Source: Verrucomicrobiota bacterium
Lineage (GTDB): Bacteria; Verrucomicrobiota; Verrucomicrobiia; Opitutales; Opitutaceae
DNA: 64,000 bases
Reading direction: 5' to 3'
NCBI GenBank assembly: GCA_016721945.1
Contig: JADKHC010000004.1
Coordinates: forward strand, 62,001-126,000
Shown here: positions 53,522 through 62,529 of the stretch, one piece after another
Layout: every line of letters starts with the position of its first letter
How positions within the stretch are numbered: position 1 is the stretch's first letter
The notes under the pieces: model-generated
What the model saw: only the letters and a program-made list of their open reading frames with translations
Databases searched by the model: none
What the model was told of the DNA's origin: nothing
Program-made: the position numbers and the translations under genes

Positions 53522-54868
53522 CTAGATCAGTAGCAGCGACGGGCTTTCGAGCAACTGCTTGAGCGCTGCGAGGAACTGCGCGCCGACAGCGCCATCGACC
53601 ACGCGGTGATCGACGGAGAGCGTGAGCATCATTGTCTGACCGATGACGATCTGGTCGTTCTTCACCACGGGCTTTTTGACGGTGGTGCCGACGGCGAGGA
53701 TGGCGGCGTTCGGTGGGTTGATGATAGCGGAGAAACTTTCGATGCCCATCATGCCAAGATTCGACACACAGAAGGTGCCGCCGGTGAAATCGTTGGGGGC
53801 GAGTTTTTTATCCTTGGCGCGTTTGGCCAGACTCTTGGCCTCGTCGCTAATCGCGAAGACGGTCTTGAGGTGCGCGTCGCGGACGACCGGCGTGATTAAA
53901 CCATCGTCTATCGCCACAGCGAACGAGACGTGGGCGGCACTGTGCTGGCGGACTGAAGCCTGCCCTGAGCCTGTCGAAGGGGCGCCTTCCCAGGAACAGT
54001 TGACGGTGGGCACGCGGCGAAGCGCTTCGGCACTGCCTTTGAGGATGAAATCGTTAACCGAGAGTTTAACGCCGGATTTTTCCAGCGCGGTATTAAGCTG
54101 TTGGCGGAGTTCGAGGAGCGGACCGGCATCGATCTCAATATTGAGATAGAAGTGCGGTATTTGAGTTTTGGATTCAAGCAGGCGCTTGGCGATGATGCCG
54201 CGCACATTTGAGACCGCGACGGTCTTCTCTTCCTGAATCGGGCCCTTGGCAAAGGCGCTGGCGGTGGGCACGAAGGCACCGCTGGAAGTTTGGGATTTGG
54301 AATTTGAAATTTGAGCTTTCGGTGCAGCGGCACCGGTTGCAGCAGCGATCACATCGGCGCGAACGATACGGCCGCTGGGGCCGGTGCCTTGTACGCGGGC
54401 GGGATCGACGCCTTTTTCGGCAGCAAGTTTCTTGGCTAGTGGCGTAATCCGGATGCGCTGACCGGGTGTTGAGGGTATCTCAGGGTGAGCGGCAGGAGCG
54501 GCGACCGGTGCCTGCGCGGGCAGTTTCGCCGGTGCAGGTGTCGCCGGTGTGGCGGTGGCGGCTGGTGTGGCATCATCCTTCAGCACGGGTTTAGGCGCAG
54601 TGGGCGCAGGGACGTCGGGGACGACTTCGCCGGTTTTGCCAACAGCACAAAGAGGAGCACCGACGGCGATCTGCGAACCCGCGGGTGCGTAGATTTTCAG
54701 CAGCGTGCCGTCAAAAAAGCACTCGAGCTCCATCGTTGCTTTATCGGTTTCGATCTCGGCGAGCATCGCGCCGCTTTTAACGGCGTCGCCTTCTTTTTTC
54801 AGCCATTTGACCAGCGTACCCACCGTCATGGTGTCGCTGAGTTTGGGCATATCGATGATTTGGGCCAT
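53522..54868 (-). CDS. pdhC: Pyruvate dehydrogenase E2 (dihydrolipoamide acetyltransferase)
   Basis: 448 residues. A lipoyl domain (about 1-78) has the lipoyl Lys in ETDKATMELECF, followed by an Ala/Pro linker, a peripheral subunit-binding domain (about 133-170, RIRITPLAKKLAAEKGVDPA) and the catalytic domain (about 210-448), with the active site HRVVDGAVGAQFL. In the catalytic domain a run APSTGSGQASVRQ matches an in-frame copy of the short palindromic repeat (53955-53975 area) that appears to add about 8 residues in a loop. It is third gene of a minus-strand operon after E1 alpha and E1 beta. Confidence 0.93.
   Translation of the reverse strand: MAQIIDMPKLSDTMTVGTLVKWLKKEGDAVKSGAMLAEIETDKATMELECFFDGTLLKIYAPAGSQIAVGAPLCAVGKTGEVVPDVPAPTAPKPVLKDDATPAATATPATPAPAKLPAQAPVAAPAAHPEIPSTPGQRIRITPLAKKLAAEKGVDPARVQGTGPSGRIVRADVIAAATGAAAPKAQISNSKSQTSSGAFVPTASAFAKGPIQEEKTVAVSNVRGIIAKRLLESKTQIPHFYLNIEIDAGPLLELRQQLNTALEKSGVKLSVNDFILKGSAEALRRVPTVNCSWEGAPSTGSGQASVRQHSAAHVSFAVAIDDGLITPVVRDAHLKTVFAISDEAKSLAKRAKDKKLAPNDFTGGTFCVSNLGMMGIESFSAIINPPNAAILAVGTTVKKPVVKNDQIVIGQTMMLTLSVDHRVVDGAVGAQFLAALKQLLESPSLLLI
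53950..53978. repeat. Short palindromic repeat inserted in the E2 gene
   Basis: CCCTGAGCCTGTCGAAGGGG lies near 53962-53981 inside the E2 reading frame, encoding part of APSTGSGQA. The same core with two changes is inside the REP pair near 2574-2593. It looks like an in-frame insertion of about 24 bases and leaves the catalytic domain readable. Confidence 0.75.
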
Positions 54869-54923
54869 GGGAGAAGAAAGTGGTAAGGTGTAAGTGGTAA
54901 GGCGAGTAAGCTTTAGCAGTCGA

Positions 54924-55901
54924 TTAGGCGAGTGCTTCGAGGGCAGCCTTGAGTACGCGGTTCGGGTTGGGCAACTGCTCGATTTCGACTGGCGGACTGT
55001 AGATCGCGGGCGAATCGACCGTGGTCAGGCGGTGGATCGGGCCGTCGAGTTCGTCGAAAGCTTCGCGTTGGATCATGTACGCGATTTGCGAGCCGACGCT
55101 GGCGAATGGTTTTTGTTCTTCGACGATCAGCACGCGATGCGTTTTCGCGACGGAGGCGAGCACGGTATCGATGTCGAGCGGGCGGATCGTGCGCAGATCG
55201 ACGACTTCGACCGAGCGGCCGTGTTCTTTTTCAAGAATCTCGGCGGCTTTCAGCGAATGGAGAACCGAGCGACCGTAGGTGACGATGGTGAGGTCGGTGC
55301 CTTGGCGTTTCACGTCGGCTTTGCCGAGCGGGATCAAATATTCCTCAGTAGGAACTTCGCCTTTTTCGCCGTAGAGGATGGTGTTCTCAAGGAACATCAC
55401 GGGGTCGTTGTCGCGAATGGCGGTTTTGAGCAGGCCCTTGGCATCGTAGGCCGTGGAGGGGACGACGACCTTCACGCCGGGGTGATTGGCGAGGACGTTT
55501 TCCGGCGTGTGCGAGTGGGTGGCGCCGACGTTGGTGCCGCCGTTGGCTGGTCCACGGATGACGATCGGGCAGTTAATCTGGCCACCGGACATATAGCGGA
55601 CGTTGGCGGCGTTGTTGAGGATTTGGTCGAACGCAACCGAGTAAAAGGACCAAAACATGAGCTCCATCACCGGGCGGACGCCGAGCATCGAGGCACCGAC
55701 GCCCATGCCGATAAAGCCGGCTTCGCTGATCGGTGTATCGACGATCCGCGTGGGGCCATATTTGGCGAGCATGCCCTCGGTGACTTTGTAGGCACCGTTA
55801 AATTGGGCAACTTCTTCGCCCATGACGACGACGTTGGGATCGCGTTCGATTTCTTCGGAGAGTGCGTGGCGAATGGCTTCGCGGTAAGTGATGAGAGGCA
55901 T
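54924..55901 (-). CDS. pdhB: Pyruvate dehydrogenase E1 component, beta subunit
   Basis: 325 residues. The family features MPLITYREAIRHALSEEIER, VMGEEVAQFNGAYKVTEG, ISEAGFIGMGVGASMLG and IVIRGPANGGTNVGATHSH are clear. With E1 alpha it forms the thiamine diphosphate-dependent heterotetramer that decarboxylates pyruvate. The 55 bases before E2 contain no terminator. The gap to E1 alpha carries an inverted repeat. A long antisense frame is a shadow. Confidence 0.94.
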   Translation of the reverse strand: MPLITYREAIRHALSEEIERDPNVVVMGEEVAQFNGAYKVTEGMLAKYGPTRIVDTPISEAGFIGMGVGASMLGVRPVMELMFWSFYSVAFDQILNNAANVRYMSGGQINCPIVIRGPANGGTNVGATHSHTPENVLANHPGVKVVVPSTAYDAKGLLKTAIRDNDPVMFLENTILYGEKGEVPTEEYLIPLGKADVKRQGTDLTIVTYGRSVLHSLKAAEILEKEHGRSVEVVDLRTIRPLDIDTVLASVAKTHRVLIVEEQKPFASVGSQIAYMIQREAFDELDGPIHRLTTVDSPAIYSPPVEIEQLPNPNRVLKAALEALA

Positions 55902-55927
55902 TGGACGAAAGAAGGGGAGAACTTATA

Positions 55928-55984
55928 GGGAACTCAGGAAATCAGGAAGCAGGCGTGGATTGGTTTCCAGTTTTCCTGATTTCC
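55928..55984. repeat. Inverted repeat between the E1 subunit genes
   Basis: GGAACTCAGGAAATCAGGAA (about 55929-55948) faces TTCCTGATTTCC (about 55973-55984) as an imperfect hairpin in the E1 alpha-E1 beta gap. Related sequences GGAACTCAGGAAA lie near 839 and 1040. Confidence 0.6.
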
Positions 55985-56004
55985 ACATTGAGTAGTTATA
56001 GAAT

Positions 56005-57165
56005 TTAGCGGTCGAAGAAGATTCGGCCTTGGGAGGTTTTTTGGTCGGGGTTGTCCACTTCCCAATAAACATCTTTCTGTAGATCATCGGCGGTGGGGAA
56101 GGGGCTCGCCTCGGCGAACTCGGTGGCCTGTTCGGCTTCGGCACGGGCTTCGGTGTCGATTTCTCCGACACTGGCTTCAGTAAGAATGCCTTCGGCCAAC
56201 AGTGCCTTTTGGAAGAGCGTGATCGGGTCCTTGTTCTTTTGGTAATCTTCGATCTCGTCGCGGGTGCGGTAGGTTTTGTCTGGATCGGCGACGGAGTGGC
56301 CGCGATAGCGATACGTATCGATTTCTACGATACTGGGCTTCGATTCTTCGCGGGCGAGCGTCAGAAATTTATCCATCGTGGCGCGCACGTCGTAGAGATC
56401 GTGGCCGTTGCAAACGCCCCAGGCCATGCCGTAGGCGCGACCGCGTTCGGCGAGGCCGAAGCCTGCTGAGGAGCGTTCCTGGCTCGTGCCCATCGAGTAG
56501 CCGTTGTTTTCGATCACGAAGACCACGGGCAAATTCCATAGCGCGGCGAGATTGTAAGATTCGTGCACGGCACCTTGGTTGACTGCGCCGTCGCCCATGA
56601 ATGCCATGGCGGAGCCTTTGTGGCCTTTATACTTCACGCCATAGGCGAGGCCGACGCCGAGCGGGATCTGGCCGCCGACGATGCCGTGGCCGCCCCAGAA
56701 ATTACGCTTCGGGTCGAAGTAGTGCATCGAGCCGCCTTTGCCCTTCGAGCAACCAGTAACCTTGCCGTAGACTTCCGCCATGAGCGGCTTCATGTCCATG
56801 CCGACTGCGATGGCGTGTCCATGATCTCGATACGCGGTGATAACGTGGTCGTGCTTGCCCATCAGCGAACAACAACCAACCGCTACCGCTTCCTGGCCGA
56901 TGTAGAGATGGAGGAAGCCGCCGATTTTCTTGGCCTGATAAGCGCGCAAACTGCGCTCCTCGAAACGACGGATGCGGACCATCGTGCGGTAAAGCCCGAT
57001 CTTGGCCTCAGGCGTGAGGTTGGCGTTGATCGGAGCCAAGTGGCTCTGAGCGGTGCCGGCGGCGGGCGCGGCTGCTTGTTTGGTGGGAGAGGCTGAGGTT
57101 TTGTTACTCACGGGAAAATGGTTCGGGCGAAGGGGGTATTTTTTCCGGAAACCCTTGGAAATCAA
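56005..57165 (-). CDS. pdhA: Pyruvate dehydrogenase E1 component, alpha subunit
   Basis: 386 residues from the ATG at 57165, or 368 from GTG at 57111 (SNKTSASPTK); the inner start gives the more usual length. Family features are RIRRFEERSLRAYQAKKIGG, GFLHLYIGQEAVAVGC, the thiamine diphosphate motif MGDGAVNQGAVHESYNLA with ENNGYSMGTSQ, and YRYRGHSVADPDKTYR with conserved Ser and Tyr of the phosphorylation loop region. First gene of the E1 alpha-E1 beta-E2 operon. The E3 subunit gene is not in the window. Confidence 0.93.
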   Translation of the reverse strand: MISKGFRKKYPLRPNHFPVSNKTSASPTKQAAAPAAGTAQSHLAPINANLTPEAKIGLYRTMVRIRRFEERSLRAYQAKKIGGFLHLYIGQEAVAVGCCSLMGKHDHVITAYRDHGHAIAVGMDMKPLMAEVYGKVTGCSKGKGGSMHYFDPKRNFWGGHGIVGGQIPLGVGLAYGVKYKGHKGSAMAFMGDGAVNQGAVHESYNLAALWNLPVVFVIENNGYSMGTSQERSSAGFGLAERGRAYGMAWGVCNGHDLYDVRATMDKFLTLAREESKPSIVEIDTYRYRGHSVADPDKTYRTRDEIEDYQKNKDPITLFQKALLAEGILTEASVGEIDTEARAEAEQATEFAEASPFPTADDLQKDVYWEVDNPDQKTSQGRIFFDR

Positions 57166-57232
57166 GAACAGTGTCCCAACTAGTAAATCTGCTCACGCCA
57201 ATATCGCGAGCTCAGTTTTTCCGCTACTAACC

Positions 57233-57745
57233 CTAAGCGCACGAGCTGGGCGTGACTTCCTCAATCTCAACGAGAAGCGGTCGTCCAGGCATGCAATCCG
57301 CCCGCAGCGCGACAAAACAGTCGCGGTACTTGTCGTAGATGGGCCAGAGCGCGGTGCGATCAGTCTCGGGCAGCGAAAGTTCATTCAATGCCTCGCGGCT
57401 AAAGTAACCAAAATGACCCTCGTCGATCGCGGAAGGCAGGTGTGCAATCGGCTTTCGGCAGCGAAAGAGAAACAATAACCAATGACTCTGGCCCTCATAT
57501 GCCTTTTCGGAAATCATGCCGAAAAGGTGCAAGTCGGCCGTGGTGATGGTGAAGTCGGCCTCCTCCTGGGTCTCACGTACCGCGCATTCGAAAGGGGATT
57601 CGCCCTGCGTAGTCTCGATTTTGCCACCGATCGGACTCCAGTTTCCGAGGTTCGGCATCTTCGCGCGCTGGATAAGCAACTGTTCGCCAGCGGTATTTTC
57701 GAGAAACACGAGAACAGCGAGTTTGTGGGAGAGAACGGCACTCAT
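57233..57745 (-). CDS. Nudix hydrolase
   Basis: 170 residues from the ATG at 57745. The Nudix box appears as GGKIETTQGESPFECAVRET followed by QEEADF, the G-x5-E-x7-R-E-U-x-E-E signature with a two-residue insertion and Ala in place of the final Gly. Related bacterial enzymes hydrolyse nucleotide diphosphates linked to other groups. Specific substrate is unknown. A reading from 57889 adds 48 residues unlike protein. It stands alone, upstream of the E1 alpha start on the same strand, with the exonuclease divergent. Confidence 0.85.
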   Translation of the reverse strand: MSAVLSHKLAVLVFLENTAGEQLLIQRAKMPNLGNWSPIGGKIETTQGESPFECAVRETQEEADFTITTADLHLFGMISEKAYEGQSHWLLFLFRCRKPIAHLPSAIDEGHFGYFSREALNELSLPETDRTALWPIYDKYRDCFVALRADCMPGRPLLVEIEEVTPSSCA

Positions 57746-57882
57746 CAGTGACGCAGCAGAACGTGCGGATGTGGCTTGGTCAACAACGCCAAATGAAAAG
57801 CACCCATGCACAAAACCAATCTGTCGTATGAGCGCGATTTGGAGTTTGCGCCAGTCGCGTGCCGTCGTTCGTTTTAAGCCGC

Positions 57883-58770
57883 ATGGCAAAATGGCTTTTG
57901 ATCGACGGCTTCAATCTCGTGTATCGCTGCTTTCACGCGATTCCCGAGCTCACCCGTGCCGATGGATTTCCCACCAACGCGCTGCACGGTTGGATGAAGT
58001 CACTCTGGAAACTTGAGGATCAGGAAAAGCCCGCCGGCACGCTCGTGTTCTTCGATCTCGGTGGCGCGCAGGACCGCCTCGCCCTGCACCCTGAATACAA
58101 GGCGCAACGCGAAGAAATGCCCGCTGGTCTCGTGCAACAACTACCTTACGTGAAGTCACTCACGCGCGCGATGGGCTTTGTCGGTATCGAGTTGAACGGC
58201 GTGGAGTCTGACGACCTGCTCGCTTCGCAGGCGCAAGCGCTTGCCGCAGCCGGGCACGAAGTGCTCATCGTGAGTGCTGATAAAGATTTCGCTCAGATCG
58301 TCAGTGATCGCGTTAAGATCCTGCTCCCGCCATCCACAGCGAATCCGAAACTCGGCTGGCGCGTGCTCGATGCTGCTGGCGTGGTGGAGAAATTTGGCGT
58401 GCCGCCTGCACAGATCGCCGACTACCTCGCGCTGGTCGGTGACACCTCGGACAACATTCCTGGCGTTAACGGCGTCGGCCCCAAGACTGCGTCGAAGTGG
58501 TTGCAGCAATACGGCTCGCTCGAAGGGGTGATCGCGCACAGCGCCGAGCTGAAGCCCGAGCGTTTCCAGGAAGCCGTCCGGAACCAAGCGGAAGGACTAC
58601 GCGTGAATCTCAAGCTCACCACGCTCAATCTGGCGTTGTCCACCGTGCCCGCCGAAAAAGCCACGCCACAGCCCTCGGAGCTCTTCCGCTTGCTCGGCGA
58701 ACTTGAGATGAAGGGCTGTCTCGCTGAGGCGCAGCGACGTTACGGTTTAGGGCAGGGCGAGTTGTTTTAG
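57883..58770 (+). CDS. 5'-3' exonuclease (polymerase I-type FEN domain)
   Basis: 295 residues from the ATG at 57883. The PIN/FEN-like motifs LLIDGFNLVYRCFHA, GVESDDLLA, VSADKDFAQIV, and the helix-hairpin-helix YLALVGDTSDNIPGVNGVGP with KTASKWLQ are complete. It corresponds to the N-terminal exonuclease domain of DNA polymerase I but stands alone, as in many bacteria. It removes RNA primers or flaps. The polymerase part is not encoded here. An upstream reading adds 8 residues. Confidence 0.9.
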   Translation: MAKWLLIDGFNLVYRCFHAIPELTRADGFPTNALHGWMKSLWKLEDQEKPAGTLVFFDLGGAQDRLALHPEYKAQREEMPAGLVQQLPYVKSLTRAMGFVGIELNGVESDDLLASQAQALAAAGHEVLIVSADKDFAQIVSDRVKILLPPSTANPKLGWRVLDAAGVVEKFGVPPAQIADYLALVGDTSDNIPGVNGVGPKTASKWLQQYGSLEGVIAHSAELKPERFQEAVRNQAEGLRVNLKLTTLNLALSTVPAEKATPQPSELFRLLGELEMKGCLAEAQRRYGLGQGELF

Positions 58771-58828
58771 CTTTGTAGTCGGTAAGGCCCTACAAATTTA
58801 TTATCTAAAGTAGGGGAAAATCCTTGGA

Positions 58829-61186
58829 TTGTATTTTTTTGTCGATACACACTTTGCTGTCTTGTACGGCTTTTCCCCAGCAGCTTCACCTGACTTACCC
58901 GCAGCCCCAGCTCCTTCTGAGCCGGTGTTGTCGCTTTTAGCCACGGCCATCGCCACCGATAAAGGTGAAGCGATCATTCTTACTGATCTCTCGGGTCATG
59001 TGCTGTTTTGGAATGAGGGTGCCGAACTTCTTTACGGAATTGGCTCTACAGAGATGTTGGGCAAGTCTTTGACTCGGCGCGTAGCGGCGAGTTCTTTTGA
59101 GCTTCCGGGTTGGGCTGAGGCGCTTGCGTCGGGCGAGTATGAAGCCGATGTGCTTGATCAACGTCACGACGGCACTCCGGTTTGGACACGCACGAGGGTT
59201 AGTCTTTTGCGCGATAACGCAGGCCGGTCCGTGGGTGTACGCATTGTCGCTCGCGATGTCAGCGTGCGGCTTAGGAGTGAGGAACGGTTCCGCATGCTTG
59301 CGGAGATGTTGCCAGATATTATCAGCATTTTTGACCGTCATGGCGTGATTATTTTTAACTCCACGGCTGCGCGAAAAATCCACGGTTATAAAAGTGAGGA
59401 GATGCAAGGGCGTTCGACCTTTGAGTGGATACACCCCGACGATCGTGCGAGAGTTGCGAAAGCATTTGAATCCGTATTGGCCAATCCGATGGAGGAGGCG
59501 GTGGTTCGGTACCGCTATCTTAATGCCGATGGTTCTTACATCTGGATGGAGGCTGCCGGGCGTAACGAACTAGCCAATCCCCACATCCAAGGAATCATCG
59601 CTGTATCCAGAGACATTTCCGGGCAGGTTCTTACCGAACAATTGTTGCGCGACGACGAGCAGCGCTACCGCATGCTCTTCGCGGCCAATCCGCACCCGAT
59701 GATGGTTTTTGATCTCGAGACGCTGCGTTTCCTTGAGATCAATGTGACTGCCCTTGAGTTATACGGCTATAGCCACGACGAGTTTCTTTCACTCACGATT
59801 CGCGACATACGGCCGCCGGAGGATTTGCCACGACTCGATTCGCTTATCGAACGACTGAACTCCGAGTTAGTTGGAGGCAAGATTCCCGGCGCTTGGCGGC
59901 ATCGCTTGAAGTCAGGCCGGATTATCGATGTTGAAGTGGTAGCCAATCGTTTTGAATGGGCTGGGCGCCCCGCATGCATCGTGCTCGTTAACGATGTAAC
60001 CGAGCATCTGAAACTGGCGACGAAGTTGCAGCAGACGCAGAAACTGGAGAGCCTTGGCTTGTTGGCCGGAGGGATCGCGCACGATTTCAATAATATCCTC
60101 ACGGCGATCCTCGGCCATGCCTCTCTGGCTGCATTCGATGTTCCACCGAACTCACCACTAGGAGGAAGTATCCAACTGATTGAGGAATCGGCCAAGCGTG
60201 CGGCTGAACTATGTCAGCAGATGCTGGCTTACTCGGGCCGGGGCCGCATATCGGTTCGTTCGGTGGATCTTGGCTGTTTCGTACAGGACATTGTCAAACT
60301 GTTGCGTGTTTCCATCGGAAAGAACTGCCGCCTCATGCAAAACCCGAATCCGGGGCTGCCTTTGATCGAGGTGGATACTACGCAGTTGCAACAGGTGGTG
60401 ATGAATCTGGTGATTAACGCTTCCGAAGCGATCGGTGCGCAGGAGGGCACGATCCGGCTCGCTACAGGCTGCCTGCACGTGGACCGCACGATGCTCGAAA
60501 CCATGTACTTGGCCCAAGATATGGCGGAAGGTGAGTACGTAGAATTGAAGATCTCTGACACCGGCTGCGGGATGTCACCCGAAACAATCGCCCGCGTCTT
60601 CGATCCTTTTTTCACCACCAAGATTACCGGCCGTGGGCTGGGCCTGGCCGCGGTTCTCGGCATCGTGCGCAGTCACAACGGAGCGATACGGGTTGAGAGC
60701 GAACCCGGTAACGGCACGACATTCACACTGCTCTTTCCAGTGGTTTCCGGTTCGGCTTCAACAGCAGTGGCGGTTACTCCGCCAGTAAAGCCGATTCCTC
60801 TCCGTCCAAAGCTCCGTACGGTGCTCGTGGTGGATGATGAAGAGAGTGTGCGACTTATCGCTCGGAGCATGCTCATGCACTGGGGTTTTCGTGTCATCCT
60901 GGCCGACGATGGCGTGGAGGATGTGGATAAATTTCGTAAACACCAAAGCGAGATCGATCTCGTGTTGCTCGATCTCACCATGCCGAAGCTCAACGGCTAT
61001 GACGCTTTCAATGAGTTGCGGAAGCTCTCGCCTGAAGTCTGCGTTCTGATGATGAGCGGCTTCGATGAAAGCGCAGAAACCCAACGCCTCATCGACCACG
61101 ACCATGCCGGTTTCATTCAGAAGCCCTTCACGGCTCAAGGACTGCTGGCCAATATCAGCACCGTCTTAAACGAAGAGGTCGCATAA
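58829..61186 (+). CDS. PAS hybrid histidine kinase with C-terminal receiver
   Basis: 785 residues. Three PAS domains (about 40-155, 155-275, 275-395) are followed by HisKA (LGLLAGGIAHDFNNILTAIL with the phospho-His), HATPase (LVINASEAIGA, FTTKITGRGLGLAAVLGIV) and a receiver (about 665-780, VLLDLTMPKLNGYDAFN). It lacks membrane helices and is probably cytosolic. The first codon is likely TTG at 58829, with an alternative TTG at 58862; no ATG is suitably placed, so the start is uncertain. Target regulator unknown. Confidence 0.9.
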   Translation: MYFFVDTHFAVLYGFSPAASPDLPAAPAPSEPVLSLLATAIATDKGEAIILTDLSGHVLFWNEGAELLYGIGSTEMLGKSLTRRVAASSFELPGWAEALASGEYEADVLDQRHDGTPVWTRTRVSLLRDNAGRSVGVRIVARDVSVRLRSEERFRMLAEMLPDIISIFDRHGVIIFNSTAARKIHGYKSEEMQGRSTFEWIHPDDRARVAKAFESVLANPMEEAVVRYRYLNADGSYIWMEAAGRNELANPHIQGIIAVSRDISGQVLTEQLLRDDEQRYRMLFAANPHPMMVFDLETLRFLEINVTALELYGYSHDEFLSLTIRDIRPPEDLPRLDSLIERLNSELVGGKIPGAWRHRLKSGRIIDVEVVANRFEWAGRPACIVLVNDVTEHLKLATKLQQTQKLESLGLLAGGIAHDFNNILTAILGHASLAAFDVPPNSPLGGSIQLIEESAKRAAELCQQMLAYSGRGRISVRSVDLGCFVQDIVKLLRVSIGKNCRLMQNPNPGLPLIEVDTTQLQQVVMNLVINASEAIGAQEGTIRLATGCLHVDRTMLETMYLAQDMAEGEYVELKISDTGCGMSPETIARVFDPFFTTKITGRGLGLAAVLGIVRSHNGAIRVESEPGNGTTFTLLFPVVSGSASTAVAVTPPVKPIPLRPKLRTVLVVDDEESVRLIARSMLMHWGFRVILADDGVEDVDKFRKHQSEIDLVLLDLTMPKLNGYDAFNELRKLSPEVCVLMMSGFDESAETQRLIDHDHAGFIQKPFTAQGLLANISTVLNEEVA

Positions 61187-61195
61187 TTTAGGTTT

Positions 61196-61254
61196 TGTAG
61201 GAGCCTGCTTGCAGGCGATGAGAGACAGAATCGCCTGCAAGCAGGCTCCTACAA
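61196..61254. repeat. BIME-like intact inverted pair of REP units
   Basis: The left unit TTGTAGGAGCCTGCTTGCAG and on (61196-61219) faces its exact inverse ATCGCCTGCAAGCAGGCTCC and on (61230-61254), with an 10-base middle. Each unit has its own GCCTGCTTGCAGGC stem, and the whole pair is a long palindrome. It lies between the hybrid kinase stop and the SGNH gene. It is the best intact copy in the window. Confidence 0.85.
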
Positions 61255-61276
61255 TAACAGCGAACAAGCGGTGCGA

Positions 61277-62065
61277 TCACTTCAGCCACGCGGCGATTGG
61301 GATTTTCTGGGCGCGGAGTTCGGTGGCGACGAGTTCGGCGATCGCGCGTGCGCCTTTTTCGTTGAAGTGCGTGTCGTCCTGTCGGCCTTTGGGATGGATC
61401 GCGTACTCGCCGGGCTTTACCCAAACAAAGAGAGATTTCGATCCTTCGGGGCCGAGTTTTTCCAACAACGAGTGAGTGAGTTTGTGCAGGTCGATGAGAG
61501 GGACTTTTTCTTCGGCGGCGATGGCGCGCGTAGCGTCGGGATAGGCTCCGTGGGTGTCGGTGAGTTGGCCTTTGTCGTCGAATTTCCTTCTATTAACTGG
61601 TGTGGCTAGAAGTGGAATGGCACCTTGGGCCCGGACTTCGCGGATGAATCTGCGGAGGTTATCCTTGAAGTCGTTGTCGGCAGCCGCATAGCGCGTCGGG
61701 TCTTCCTTCTTTTCGTCGTTGTGGCCGAATTCGATGAGGACGTAGTCGTCGGCTTCGAGCTGAGACATGACGTTTTCCCAGCGGCCTTCGGCACGAAAAC
61801 TTTTTGTGCTACGACCGTTGACGGCGTGGTTGACGATACGAGCTGGTTCTTTGACGAGCGAAGGAAAGAGCTGGCCCCAACCGCGTTCGGGATTGGGTTT
61901 GTCGACAGGTTTGTCGGCCATGGTGGAGTCGCCGACGAGGTGAAGCGCGGGATGAAGCTTGGCCTTCGGGCCGACAGGGGCGGGTGGTGTGTCTTCCGCG
62001 CCGCGCAAGGATAGTGCGGCGAGGGCAATCAGGAGCGTGGCGAGCGCGATGAAAAGTCGGGGCAT
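61277..62065 (-). CDS. SGNH hydrolase, rhamnogalacturonan acetylesterase-like (CE12)
   Basis: 262 residues from the ATG at 62065, with a signal peptide (about 1-22, LFIALATLLIALAALSLRGA). The SGNH blocks are in order: block I LVGDSTMAD with the catalytic Ser, NHAVNGRSTKSF, block III EFGHNDEKK and block V DDTHFNEKGA with catalytic Asp and His. This is the CE12 pattern of enzymes that remove acetyl groups from pectin rhamnogalacturonan. It fits a plant-polysaccharide degrader, though no other pectinase gene is present nearby. A reading from 62206 adds 47 unlikely residues. Confidence 0.87.
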   Translation of the reverse strand: MPRLFIALATLLIALAALSLRGAEDTPPAPVGPKAKLHPALHLVGDSTMADKPVDKPNPERGWGQLFPSLVKEPARIVNHAVNGRSTKSFRAEGRWENVMSQLEADDYVLIEFGHNDEKKEDPTRYAAADNDFKDNLRRFIREVRAQGAIPLLATPVNRRKFDDKGQLTDTHGAYPDATRAIAAEEKVPLIDLHKLTHSLLEKLGPEGSKSLFVWVKPGEYAIHPKGRQDDTHFNEKGARAIAELVATELRAQKIPIAAWLK

Positions 62066-62131
62066 GGCGTTGGGGAGAGGATAAGGTCGGTTCTCTGCGA
62101 AGCCGTAGCGTCCAGATTGTGCATGGGTTTT

Positions 62132-62151
62132 GCGGGGTGAGGGCACCCCGC
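62132..62151. repeat. REP-like hairpin
   Basis: GCGGGGTG (62132-62139) and CACCCCGC (62144-62151) pair around AGGG, followed by CTACAACC. The flank resembles the GTAGG flank of the REP units elsewhere, in inverse orientation. It lies upstream of the SGNH gene. Confidence 0.55.
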
Positions 62152-62208
62152 CTACAACCAGAGGTTTGGGGAAAACGGATCTTTCGGCGCAAGCGGCCGG
62201 GGCCAATG

Positions 62209-62529
62209 CTACTTCAGGTCGGCGAGCAGGGCGCGGAGTTCGCGCTCGGGGTCTTCGTGTTCCTGCGCAACGGCGAGCTTGAGGGCTTCTTGGAGCTGGA
62301 GGCGGGCTTCGGGACTGCGGCCGAGTTCGAGCAGGAGTTTGCCGAGGAGAATGCGCGGCATCATCCAGTCAGCTTTTTTATTAACGCAGAATTTGTAGTG
62401 CTCGACGGCGTCGAGATAGCGGAGCTCGGCGACGAGGGCTTGGGCGAGACTGAAGCGGAAGAGTTCGTTATCCGGTTGCCGGGCAACGAGGGCGGCAAAG
62501 GTATCGGAGCGTCGAACTATTTCGCTCAT
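62209..62529 (-). CDS. Small TPR protein
   Basis: 106 residues with two to three tetratricopeptide-type helices: ALVARQPDNELFRFSLAQAL, YLDAVEHYKFCVNKKADW and ALLGKLLLELGRSPEARL-like segments (about 9-95). No signal peptide. Such proteins are adaptors. It overlaps the PP2C gene by 4 bases, so the two are cotranscribed and may work together. Confidence 0.75.
   Translation of the reverse strand: MSEIVRRSDTFAALVARQPDNELFRFSLAQALVAELRYLDAVEHYKFCVNKKADWMMPRILLGKLLLELGRSPEARLQLQEALKLAVAQEHEDPERELRALLADLK

Noticed and set aside
54894..55928. Plus-strand open frame of about 344 codons
   Set aside because: Antisense to pyruvate dehydrogenase E1 beta, which has family motifs throughout.
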